A DNA stretch of 64,000 bases from positions 3,397,501 through 3,461,500 of the forward strand of contig NZ_CP089211.1 of the NCBI RefSeq assembly GCF_021183825.1, written 5' to 3'. The position numbers and the translations under genes were made by a program. This document shows, one piece after another, positions 54,063 through 62,682 of the stretch (positions within the stretch are counted from its first letter, which is position 1; each line of letters opens with the position of its first letter). The DNA is from Sinomicrobium kalidii. GTDB lineage: Bacteria; Bacteroidota; Bacteroidia; Flavobacteriales; Flavobacteriaceae. The notes below the pieces were generated by a model. That model ran no database searches and was not told the origin of the DNA. It was given only the letters and a program-made list of their open reading frames with translations.

Positions 54063-55056
54063 GATAATTTTCTTCTTAATATTTTGCGTGGCTGGATGTA
54101 GAGGCAACCAAAAAGGTATAGAGTATTTTGAAGACAATAGCGATTATTTCATAAGAGAAATAGATGTTGATAAAAATGGTACTTTAGATAAAGTCGTAAG
54201 TTCTGAGAAATATAAAGGTAACGAGTTGTATTTCTTTGTAAATAAGGGGGGGGGATATCAAATGATGTTGGAAAGTATAAACTTTTCAGAAGATGGAGGC
54301 AGGATAATAGGAGATATTGAAAAAGTAGAAGATAATGAAGAACTGTTAAGGATACATACTTTTTTCCCGGATGGAGGAACCGATGAAGCATACTATTATG
54401 TGACTTACATTAATAGTAAATGGATTTTAACTAAAACCCGATATATAAATAATTATTGGCAGGAGGATGATGCTAAAACTTATGTTTGTGATGTCATTCA
54501 GGGGTTAAATATGAAAGATTTATTGAACCCTGAAGCGGCCAAAATGATTAAACAAATTCCGGATAGGTCCGAAAGAGAAAGAGTATGTAAAGTTCAGGAT
54601 GCTGCAAAAGAAAAATTGACAAAACCCGGGGTTGAGTCGGATTCGCTGGTATATGAGTTAAATAATGAGTTGAAAGCTGTTGTAAAACAAAAGGATTTAA
54701 GACTTGTAGACAAAACAGGTAAACTATTAGGCGAAAACAATAGCATCATAAGGATTACCGATGAAAGTGGAAATTGCTTTTCCGAAGGTTTCAGAACAAT
54801 AGTCAGTAAAGGAGATTACTTTACTGTAGAACAACAAAATTGTTCGAACAAATATATAATTGATGAGTATATTACATTTAAATATGACTCCGTAACAAAG
54901 AATTATATGCTGCATAAGTTGGGATTTGTTTATAGTGATAAGGCAAACCCCGATACATTGGAAAAAGAGAAAATATTCTCTGCAAAAGATTTTGGAAAAA
55001 TAAAGTTCAGCGAGTTTAATCTGGATTCGGTTTATACCGAATATGTAAACAAGTAG
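54034..55056 (+). CDS. lipoprotein, probable immunity protein to the GH19 effector
   Basis: This is a 340-residue protein overlapping the effector end by 29 bases. Signal: MKRTVKITGKIIFFLIFCVAGC with lipobox VAGC. The mature part is not recognised; it has a segment IREIDVDKNGTLDKVVSSE (a DxDxNGxxD-like calcium loop) and FPDGGTDEAYYYVTY. It is AT-rich like the hydrolase domain it follows. Overlap, location and periplasmic form argue for immunity against the peptidoglycan hydrolase; that role is inferred. Confidence 0.65.
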   Translation: MKRTVKITGKIIFFLIFCVAGCRGNQKGIEYFEDNSDYFIREIDVDKNGTLDKVVSSEKYKGNELYFFVNKGGGYQMMLESINFSEDGGRIIGDIEKVEDNEELLRIHTFFPDGGTDEAYYYVTYINSKWILTKTRYINNYWQEDDAKTYVCDVIQGLNMKDLLNPEAAKMIKQIPDRSERERVCKVQDAAKEKLTKPGVESDSLVYELNNELKAVVKQKDLRLVDKTGKLLGENNSIIRITDESGNCFSEGFRTIVSKGDYFTVEQQNCSNKYIIDEYITFKYDSVTKNYMLHKLGFVYSDKANPDTLEKEKIFSAKDFGKIKFSEFNLDSVYTEYVNK

Positions 55057-55109
55057 ATATCCTGCTGAAGAACCCGAAACACCAATATAAAAGAACCGGA
55101 AAATAAAAT

Positions 55110-55862
55110 ATGAACAAAACCCTACATTATGGTGTGAAAATACAATATAAAACAAAAGGCCATGAGTTACAGGAAACCAGGAAAAAAACAATACAGTACA
55201 TCGTTAAGGTCAGGTACCGGGAAGATGACAGGGGAGAACTGTTGTGTACTCTAAACCGTGAAGGATTTGCTGTGAACGGCAAGCTGGTGTACCGGCTTAT
55301 GGATGTGCTGGCCGAACGATGTGTAAAGATACTATACCCTTTTGTTTTTAAAGTAGGACGGTCCGGGATGATGCTGGGCGTGGAAAACCTGGAACAGGTA
55401 CAGCGAAGATGGGTAAAAGCCCTGCCGGAATTGCGACGGGAATACACAGGGGAAGAAGCCAATGCTTATTTCGAGAGTGTAACAAAAAGCCTCTCTTCCC
55501 TGGAAAATTTCAGGCAGGCCATAAAAAGGGACATGTTTTATTACCTGTTTTTTGTGCAGCAACCCGTGCAGGACAATGAAGAAGCCCGGTTGCGTTTACC
55601 CCTTATTCCCGGAGAACCGGCCACGGTTTTTGAAGGAAGACAAACGGTCCGGAGTGTTGGCGACAGTAATCGTGTCCTGCTCCGGTTCAGCGGAAAATGT
55701 GAAGCCGGGAAGATACGTCACCGGAGTAAGGTGAAAGAGGGGCATCTGGAATTAAAATATACCTGGGATCTGCAGGATTTTGACCTGAGAAAAGCAGAAG
55801 GTCAGTGTTACCTTGTCACAGGAAAAGAAAAAGAGATTTCGTTTAAAATAACACGGTTATGA
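55110..55862 (+). CDS. conserved protein upstream of the PAAR-like gene, putative effector chaperone/adaptor
   Basis: This is a 250-residue soluble protein without signal. Visible words are YIVKVRYREDDRGELLCTLNREGFAVNG and LENFRQAIKRDMFYYLFF, and the end LELKYTWDLQDFDLRKAEGQCYLV is beta-rich. I do not recognise a named family, though such genes recur next to DUF4280 genes. Its stop overlaps the DUF4280 start by four bases (ATGA), so the two are translated together. A role in loading or folding the effector encoded at 56344 is a guess from context. Confidence 0.5.
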   Translation: MNKTLHYGVKIQYKTKGHELQETRKKTIQYIVKVRYREDDRGELLCTLNREGFAVNGKLVYRLMDVLAERCVKILYPFVFKVGRSGMMLGVENLEQVQRRWVKALPELRREYTGEEANAYFESVTKSLSSLENFRQAIKRDMFYYLFFVQQPVQDNEEARLRLPLIPGEPATVFEGRQTVRSVGDSNRVLLRFSGKCEAGKIRHRSKVKEGHLELKYTWDLQDFDLRKAEGQCYLVTGKEKEISFKITRL

Positions 55863-56344
55863 GCAGTGGAAAAATAGTATGCCAGGGCGCTATGTGCGAA
55901 TGCCAGTACGGGGATTTCCCCGATACCTTAAAAGTGGTAAGCAAACACAAGGAATACGTGAACGAAACCGATGGCAGTGAAAAAATGATCGCTACCAGTA
56001 TGGACATCGGGCAACCCTTTGAAAAGAAAACCTTCGGGCAATGCAAACTGCAGCCCACACCCGGGGGATACAAACCCTGCCAGATACAGGTAACCGAGTG
56101 GAAAGATTTTTATGAAAAAGTGACCCTGAGCAACGGAGGTAACGTACTTACGGAGAAAAGTAAGGCCGTGTGCCCCATAGCGGGAGCACCCTGTATCAGT
56201 ATTACTTTTCACGGGCAGACGGCATCGCCGACATCCCGGCAAACGGAAGAAAAGGATGAGGAAACACACGCTATGCTCAATCCCTTTGCAGCACCTCCGG
56301 GCAAACAGGAAAAGAAAGTTAAACACCATATAAGTGCCGAATAA
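55859..56344 (+). CDS. DUF4280 PAAR-like spike-tip protein
   Basis: This is a 161-residue protein. The Cys-rich start VCQGAMCECQYGDFPDTL, the middle KKTFGQCKLQPTPGGYKPC and TEKSKAVCPIAGAPCISITFHGQ match the DUF4280 family, which takes the place of PAAR tips on VgrG in subtype iii systems. The Cys pairs may bind metal. The C-terminal tail is charged and flexible. It overlaps the 56344 effector start by one base, so it is probably the specific tip for that effector. Confidence 0.88.
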   Translation: MSSGKIVCQGAMCECQYGDFPDTLKVVSKHKEYVNETDGSEKMIATSMDIGQPFEKKTFGQCKLQPTPGGYKPCQIQVTEWKDFYEKVTLSNGGNVLTEKSKAVCPIAGAPCISITFHGQTASPTSRQTEEKDEETHAMLNPFAAPPGKQEKKVKHHISAE

Positions 56345-58845
56345 TGAGTAACTGGATATCCCTGTCAGACCCGTCTTCCGGAAACAGTGTGGTAGAGACT
56401 TCACGCCACGGTTATACCATTTTTGAAGTTCGCATGGGGCAGAAGGCCCGGTTTCAATTGAATGTAGACCGCATACGTTACCTTCAGTCCCGAAGGCATA
56501 TGATTTATTTTGTAGCCCAGGGGATAGATAATTTTGGCGAGGAGACCTGGTTGGAATGGAACAACGGCCCTGCACCTATGGCCCTGCACGAGTATTTTAA
56601 TCATTTGAACGGGGGAAGCGAAGATTATACTCCCGATACGGTCAGGCAAATAGGACGCAACTACATCACTGCTTTTAAAGTGGGGGAAGATGGCCGTGTG
56701 GATTGGAATACGCCCAAATATCCTTCGTATGAACCTAAGGAAAAAGGACATGGCGTATGGCTGGAAGGGTTGTATTACTATCCCGAATGGAACAACATGG
56801 GAGCCTTTATTATCGGGGTAGAGCAGCCCCAGGTAGTTTCGTTGTTTGCCAGGGTACGTAATTATGCAAACTACGATCCGGATGAAAATTTTATTTCAGA
56901 AGATACGGGGAGTCTGCAAAATGTAAAATACGGCGAGACCATAGACCTGCATATAGAAACCCATCGTATAATTCCCGGCAGGTATTCGGCCGAGGTGGAA
57001 ATACTTCATCAGGGGACACGGGTGTACAACGGTAAAAAGCGATTCCCGCTTGAAAACTATGCGAATCCGAATAATCCCGCCCTGGAGTACAACCTCGAAA
57101 TGAAGGAATCCCTTTTTGTAGATCCGGCATGGAAACAGGCAACGGGTCATCCGGACGGAGCAACACAAACCTACACGGTGAGGTTTACGTTCAGTCCCGG
57201 CGACGTACTGGAAAACCGTACGGAAATGGACGGAGGGCTGGCCCCGGGAAGCCCGGTGGTAAAAGAATTTGACCTGGAGATCACCACAACAATTTTCGAT
57301 TTTATATTGCCCAAACTGGGTGTTACTCCCCAGATCGTAAGTGTTCAGGAAGAAACCCTCGAACCCATTGAGCACGAAGAATGCCGTTTTACAGCCATCG
57401 AGGTGGCCGTAAAAGACCAGGACCCGGTAGAAATACTGAGGGAGAACACAGAACAGGGAACCTTGACCGCCAACCTGGTCAACCCGGTCATTCCGGTAGT
57501 TGCGGGAAATGGTGACGATAAGGAAGTCACCATACAGCTCGAAGGAGTGAATACGGAAGAATGCGGGGAGGACCCGTCGCATCATAACAACATATTTGTT
57601 TACGATGAAGCCGTTGGCGAATGGTCGCCGGAAGAAAGCGGGGACAAACTTGTGTTGAAGCCGAAGTATGAGTATCCCGATGGAATGTCAGGTGTCAATA
57701 GCACCTCTGACGTTAATGTTGACTTGCTGGACATCCGAAATGTATTAGAATATATATGGCCAATTAATGATTCATTAATACAGGGTCACACATTAAGTGT
57801 TTCAACCTGTAGATATACCAGGGAAATCAACTTTAGTGTATATCCTGATATTAAATGGGAGTTGGCAGTGGAATTTATAGTTAATCAATCTAACTATAGA
57901 GCGGTAAATATGCCATCTGGGAATATTTTCGCAAGGCATCAGGAAAAGTCGAGGGAGGCCGGATATAGAAGATGGCTAATGAATCGGCGGGGAAGAGTCC
58001 CGATAACGATAGGGGTTGGCCTTTCTGCCGAATGGAATAACGGGAACTCCAAAAGAAGTTTTACTAATGAATTTGCGGACAGAATACAATTGGCTGGAGA
58101 AATGGTGGCCAACTCTGTTAACATTTTACAGGAAGCTATTAATTTTGCTCGAGGAGTTGCGCAACAAACAGCGTTACCGGTAGGTTTTGATATCCGATAT
58201 CCTAAATTTGCGATTGTAGGTAAATGGTACTTAGAGAGAATAGATAATAGAACTGCTGCAAACATAGTCGGTGAAATTGGTTTTGGGTTTAAACCTTTAA
58301 TAGGGGCAGAAGTAGTAATAGATATTATTGGAGCTGCAATAGCAATGGCTTCTTATGGGGCTACAGGTAACCCTGCGGCAGCTCGGATCATAAATAATTT
58401 CAGGAGGGGTTTGGATAGATTAGGTGCCTCTGTGGTATTTGAAGCATCCTTTTATGGTGAATTGGAAATTGCGGTTGATGCTCTGAAAATTGATGCTGTT
58501 CGTGGGATTGATATGCAGGGGAAATCAACTATAGGAGGGAAAATGGGAGTTACTATTGTATTAAGTATTAATGCAGATATAGGTCAAGCCAGTGGGGCGA
58601 ACTTTGTCCCTATTGATGTTTCTTTCAGGGCCGCAGCTCGAGCTCACGGATTTTTTGGAGGAGAGGTTGTATTAGATTCTGATGAAGAAGGGGTCTTTAT
58701 TCAGCCAACATTAAAGTTTTCCGGCATTACTCTTTCCGTGTTGATCGAAGGGGAAATAGGTTGGTGGAAGAGTGATTTTCGGGTAGAAGAAAAAGTAGTA
58801 GATAAAGGAGATTTACCTTTGGAAAAAAAATATTTCACAAAATAA
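56344..58845 (+). CDS. large chimeric T6SS effector, unknown C-terminal toxin
   Basis: This is an 833-residue protein. Residues 1-440 are a beta-rich delivery part (ISLSDPSSGNSVVETSRHGYT, FVAQGIDNFGEETWLEWNNG, several immunoglobulin-like repeats). The C-terminal half carries a hydrophobic stretch at about residues 648-669 (PLIGAEVVIDIIGAAIAMAS), helices before it and beta strands after it, ending in a Lys/Glu-rich tail. I recognise no enzymatic motif; membrane insertion is possible. Base composition falls from 33 of 60 G+C (57601-57660) to 18 of 60 (57721-57780), marking a junction near residue 455. It directly follows its PAAR-like gene. Confidence 0.7.
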   Translation: MSNWISLSDPSSGNSVVETSRHGYTIFEVRMGQKARFQLNVDRIRYLQSRRHMIYFVAQGIDNFGEETWLEWNNGPAPMALHEYFNHLNGGSEDYTPDTVRQIGRNYITAFKVGEDGRVDWNTPKYPSYEPKEKGHGVWLEGLYYYPEWNNMGAFIIGVEQPQVVSLFARVRNYANYDPDENFISEDTGSLQNVKYGETIDLHIETHRIIPGRYSAEVEILHQGTRVYNGKKRFPLENYANPNNPALEYNLEMKESLFVDPAWKQATGHPDGATQTYTVRFTFSPGDVLENRTEMDGGLAPGSPVVKEFDLEITTTIFDFILPKLGVTPQIVSVQEETLEPIEHEECRFTAIEVAVKDQDPVEILRENTEQGTLTANLVNPVIPVVAGNGDDKEVTIQLEGVNTEECGEDPSHHNNIFVYDEAVGEWSPEESGDKLVLKPKYEYPDGMSGVNSTSDVNVDLLDIRNVLEYIWPINDSLIQGHTLSVSTCRYTREINFSVYPDIKWELAVEFIVNQSNYRAVNMPSGNIFARHQEKSREAGYRRWLMNRRGRVPITIGVGLSAEWNNGNSKRSFTNEFADRIQLAGEMVANSVNILQEAINFARGVAQQTALPVGFDIRYPKFAIVGKWYLERIDNRTAANIVGEIGFGFKPLIGAEVVIDIIGAAIAMASYGATGNPAAARIINNFRRGLDRLGASVVFEASFYGELEIAVDALKIDAVRGIDMQGKSTIGGKMGVTIVLSINADIGQASGANFVPIDVSFRAAARAHGFFGGEVVLDSDEEGVFIQPTLKFSGITLSVLIEGEIGWWKSDFRVEEKVVDKGDLPLEKKYFTK

Positions 58846-58852
58846 TATAAAA

Positions 58853-59677
58853 ATGAATGATTTTGAGAAGCCTTTGTATTCAATCTATCCAACAATATAT
58901 TGTTCAGGTTCTGTATATGTAAATGATGTTCCCGTAGTGGATTGGTATGGAGAAAAGACCAAAGGAGAAGGAGGGTACGCTGGTGATGTCATAATTAATC
59001 AGGCTTTGCTCCAGAGTGGTAAACATAAGATAGTAGGAAAATTGTTGCCGAGAATGGGGCAAGAGTCTCTGACTGAAAGAGATGTTATGATGATAGATTT
59101 TTATTGTGCAGAGGCAGACCGGGATAAATGGAAAGAATCGAGAATTAAATTTCATCCTAAAATAGAATCGCCCTGGGATGGATTAACTGAAAATATAAAA
59201 CATCCTTATTTCGAAATTGAAACCGAGATAGAAGTTGAGCTTCCTTTTGTATTGGACGGATGGCAAAATTCTGTGAATTTAACCGATTTCGATGAAGTGG
59301 AATTATTTCAGGAAGTGCTATCCTATTATAGGCAAATTCAGGGTATATTACAGATACACGATGCACCAAGATTTTTGGAATTGTCAAGAGAAAAAATGAA
59401 ATTGCAGGAACAAGCATTTTATTTTTCAGAGGAGAGAAAAGAAAGTTTCAAACAAAGTGCCGCCAAATTATTTAATCAAAATTTGGAGGTAGAGCCATTA
59501 AATGAGGATGAACTTGAAATGCAGATAATGGGAAACGGTAAATTGGTAAGATTAATGAAAAGAAATGGTGGCCAACCACTTCAATTCAAAAGTCCGGATA
59601 TAAAGAAACAAGGCAATATTGAATTAGAAGTTAAACTGCACATGCGATCTCAAGGCAATGGTCTAAGTATTATTTAA
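58853..59677 (+). CDS. candidate immunity protein (VNDVP / GWxNSV family), copy 1
   Basis: This is a 274-residue protein without signal peptide, 7 bases after the large effector. Words VYVNDVPVVDW, LDGWQNSVNLTDFDEVELFQEVLSYYR and IMGNGKLVRLMKR are shared in order with the split gene at 60965-61907, so they are paralogues. It is AT-rich like the toxin half upstream. The family is not known to me. Position argues for immunity, but a cytosolic immunity protein would imply a toxin acting in the cytosol or at the inner membrane. Confidence 0.6.
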   Translation: MNDFEKPLYSIYPTIYCSGSVYVNDVPVVDWYGEKTKGEGGYAGDVIINQALLQSGKHKIVGKLLPRMGQESLTERDVMMIDFYCAEADRDKWKESRIKFHPKIESPWDGLTENIKHPYFEIETEIEVELPFVLDGWQNSVNLTDFDEVELFQEVLSYYRQIQGILQIHDAPRFLELSREKMKLQEQAFYFSEERKESFKQSAAKLFNQNLEVEPLNEDELEMQIMGNGKLVRLMKRNGGQPLQFKSPDIKKQGNIELEVKLHMRSQGNGLSII

Positions 59678-59680
59678 TTT

Positions 59681-60175
59681 ATGAAGCGGAGAGGGTTTAT
59701 ATTAAAAACTGGCTGCGGGACCTTGGGTGTGTTGTTGTCAGGCACTTTGATTGGTTGTTCAAATGATAGTGCGATTTCTTTGAAAGATCTCTTAGGAGGG
59801 GGGCATGAGAAATTTTTAGATAATAAATTCCCGAGAATAGGAGGTGAAAAATTCTCTTACTACATATTAAAAAAAGGGAATTTTCATCATCAAAACTTTA
59901 ATGGTGAGAAAGTATTTATTTTTTGCCAAAAGGAAAATATCATCGGGTTTACAATACAAATAAAAGGGAATGATGCTGTAAATTCGGTTCTTGACGAATT
60001 GGATAAAACATATTCAAATAAGAGAAAAATATTTGAAAATGAATTCGGGACAAAATATCAATGGAGTGCACCTAATAAGAATATTTCATTATGCTTTACA
60101 AAAGAATATCCTGAACTCCCGGAATATACTTTTTATAGTGAATACCTGGATGGTGAGAATCTGATAATTTTCTGA
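59681..60175 (+). CDS. lipoprotein with Tat-like signal, candidate immunity protein
   Basis: This is a 164-residue protein starting MKRRGFILKTGCGTLGVLL with a twin-arginine RRGFILK motif and lipobox LIGC. The mature part is not recognised (FYTIL-like strands, FCQKENIIGFTIQIKGND). Very AT-rich (17 of 60 G+C at 59821-59880). It starts 3 bases after the previous stop. A folded lipoprotein exported by Tat would be unusual for an immunity protein. Confidence 0.55.
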   Translation: MKRRGFILKTGCGTLGVLLSGTLIGCSNDSAISLKDLLGGGHEKFLDNKFPRIGGEKFSYYILKKGNFHHQNFNGEKVFIFCQKENIIGFTIQIKGNDAVNSVLDELDKTYSNKRKIFENEFGTKYQWSAPNKNISLCFTKEYPELPEYTFYSEYLDGENLIIF

Positions 60176-60197
60176 TTTTTTAAATACTCTGAACCCC

Positions 60198-60962
60198 ATG
60201 CTAACCCCATTTGGCTTTGGCCTCTTATTCCTTGTATTGATAACGGGAATAATAACCTGGAAAATAACCCTCAGACAAAAATCAGGTAAGAACTGGTTAT
60301 GGAAAGGGTTTGTTTTTTTAGTGGTATTTATTTTGTTCTTGCTGACAACAGGTATTCCGTATTTTACCTTACCTAAGGTTTATGAAGTATTAACACTTCC
60401 CAGATATGAGGGGAGAGTCGTCGGACATCATTCATATTACCGGAATTTTACCGATGGTTCGGGCTATAAAAAAGTGAAGATGCATCAACCTTATGTCATT
60501 TTTGCAGATCGCGAAGGAAATCAAATTAAAGTATTGGCCGATCTGGCTTCCGATACACCGAAGGAAATCGGCTCGCATGTTACAGTCGGATTTGCAAAGG
60601 GAATGAAAAAGGCCACGGTAATTTCCGGAATGAGCCTGTTATTACTGGCTGGTTCAGGATTACTTTTTCTACTAACCGGCTATTTCTCTGTTATGGCGAT
60701 AGCCTATGCAATGGGAAAGGATACAAAACCAATATTGCGATTTGGTTATTTGGCGGGAATAACCTTTATAGTGCCGCTGGGATTAACAGGTTCCTGTATA
60801 GTAACCATCTATCTGAGCTATGGCTATTTTTCCGGGTTGCGTCCGGATATGCCGTTGTGGGGTGCTGGTATATGCGTATTATTTGGCACAGTATTGTTTT
60901 TTGCTACATGTGGATATATGAAACGTCTTTTCAAGGCTAAACCCTGGATTAATACCAAGTAA
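60198..60962 (+). CDS. DUF3592-like membrane protein
   Basis: This is a 254-residue protein with an N-terminal helix pair (FGFGLLFLVLITGIITW, GFVFLVVFILFLLTTGI), a soluble beta domain of about 85 residues (YEGRVVGHHSYYRN, HQPYVIFADREGNQIKV, GSHVTVGFAKGMKKATVI) that matches DUF3592, and three more helices. Function unknown. Its place in the immunity run suggests protection of the membrane, which is inferred. Confidence 0.6.
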   Translation: MLTPFGFGLLFLVLITGIITWKITLRQKSGKNWLWKGFVFLVVFILFLLTTGIPYFTLPKVYEVLTLPRYEGRVVGHHSYYRNFTDGSGYKKVKMHQPYVIFADREGNQIKVLADLASDTPKEIGSHVTVGFAKGMKKATVISGMSLLLLAGSGLLFLLTGYFSVMAIAYAMGKDTKPILRFGYLAGITFIVPLGLTGSCIVTIYLSYGYFSGLRPDMPLWGAGICVLFGTVLFFATCGYMKRLFKAKPWINTK

Positions 60963-60964
60963 AT

Positions 60965-61907
60965 ATGAGGTGGAGTCATCTTTTTTCGTTATTGTTTATA
61001 TGTTGCTTTTTAATGGAATGTCAATCGCAACAAAACGAAAGTCGGAAATATATTGGTGAGGACTATGGAAGTCTTGATTTGGATCAAACTTCATTTGATG
61101 AAAATCCGGATACATTATTTTCAGATTTTGAAAACCCCTTTTTACGAAATAGAAGTAAAGACCAATGACTGTCCTGTTGAAGTTTTGGTAAATGACGTTC
61201 CCTGCTTTGCAAATTACAGAAAAGGGGGGATGGCAGTAGATTGGCTGATTAATGAAAATATCCTTGAAACCGGGCGGCAACATTTTGAGATCAGGTCTTT
61301 TCCATACGAAGGAGAGGCTGAGATAAGGGATAATGCGTTTATAAAGGTCAAAATCTATGTAAGGGATGCCTTTGTTGAAAATGCACCGAGGGCATTAGTG
61401 GAAGAATTCCCTCTTATTGAATTTAAAGGAAAAAAAAGACAGCAATATAGCTATCAAAACATTTTTGCGGCAAAAGTTCCATATCAAAATGAAGGATGGA
61501 AAAACTCTGTAGACCTTCTGAATGAGGATAAAGACAAATTGCTTGAAGAATTGACCGGCCGGTATGACGAATTGCTGCGTGTTTTCAGAAGTAAAGACCA
61601 AACGGAATACGATAAGATCAATAAGGAAAGAATAGAGGAGCTTACTATTGCCAATTATTGGGATGATGCTACCGTGAAAAGAGAACAGGAGCGTTCATTT
61701 TCTTCATTACCAGCGAAAATAAACAAGGTGCCGATTGAAAATTATCAGTTAATGTTTTATGGTAATGGAAAAATAGTGGCACTCAAATTACCTTACCGCT
61801 CCCCCGGATTTGTATATGTACTGGAAAAGGATAAAAAGCAGGATTTTTTGGAATTTGCCCTTTTTTACAGAAAGGATAGAGAGGGGGACTTGAAATTGAT
61901 ACGCTAA
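60965..61907 (+). pseudogene. candidate immunity paralogue, split by a frameshift at a T5 run
   Basis: Two overlapping frames form one gene. The first (60965-61168) gives a lipoprotein start MRWSHLFSLLFICCFLMEC and runs to ENPF, then stops. The second continues YEIEVKTNDCPVEVLVNDVPCF to 61907. The switch lies at TTTTT (61139-61143); removing one T joins ENPF to YEIE in a single frame of about 313 residues. The second part shares VNDVP, EGWKNSVDLL and YGNGKIVAL with the 58853 gene. It is either a real mutation, phase-variable slippage or a sequencing error. It is 2 bases after the DUF3592 gene. Confidence 0.75.
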
Positions 61908-61966
61908 TCAGAATGGGTGAACTATAATGAGTTATCAGTATTATAGAAGTAGTTTACAGTAGCCAA

Positions 61967-62479
61967 ATGCTAAAATTCTTCTCTAAATATATCACAACGG
62001 GAACATATCTGTTTATCGCCCTGGATTGGCTGTGGTTTTATTTCCGGGCCGATCAGTACGAAGGGTTGATGAAAGCCAAGTTACTGGCCGAAGGAATTAT
62101 GGTGCATGCTACGGTTTTTATGCTTTTTCTGGCATACAAATTTTCCTTTTTCCCGTTTTTATCCTGTATCTACGGTCTTTTTATTTATGCATTTGTTCAC
62201 AAATACGATGAAAATTATCATATACTGGTCACTTTCCTGTTGATAACCATAGACAGGGGGCGGCTCTTCTTTGTCAGGGATAAAAAGGAACAGGACGCAT
62301 TGAGGATCAGGATTTACGGTAAATCACCTCTCATGCGTCCCGTGATGTTCTGCCTTTACGGGTTGGCCTATCTCCTGTGTGTTAAATATATCTTTCATTG
62401 GCAGACACCACAGTCGATGGCAGTTTTTGGTGTAAGTTATTTCGGATTACTGGCTTGTGCTTCGGCAAGGGTGGCATAG
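61967..62479 (+). CDS. multi-pass membrane protein of unknown function
   Basis: This is a 170-residue protein with about five hydrophobic segments (TYLFIALDWLWFYF, VHATVFMLFLAYKFSFFPFLSCIYGLFIYAFV, YHILVTFLLITID, VMFCLYGLAYLLCVKYIF, VFGVSYFGLLACASA). No family recognised. It may belong to the immunity run or to the next set of genes. Confidence 0.55.
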   Translation: MLKFFSKYITTGTYLFIALDWLWFYFRADQYEGLMKAKLLAEGIMVHATVFMLFLAYKFSFFPFLSCIYGLFIYAFVHKYDENYHILVTFLLITIDRGRLFFVRDKKEQDALRIRIYGKSPLMRPVMFCLYGLAYLLCVKYIFHWQTPQSMAVFGVSYFGLLACASARVA

Positions 62480-62682
62480 GGTTTTATTGGGCACTGAAAG
62501 ACACCAGGGGATCAATCTTAAAAGTTGTGGAGGACAGGCTCATACAGGTCGGAAAATTTATCAGGCTGCCCGCCATGGCAAAACCCGAATTTGTATTTTC
62601 CTCGTTTTGGTACGGACAGGCAAAAAACAATCTTGGTATATTTTTATTAATTTTAAACACAAATAAAAATAACATAAAAACC

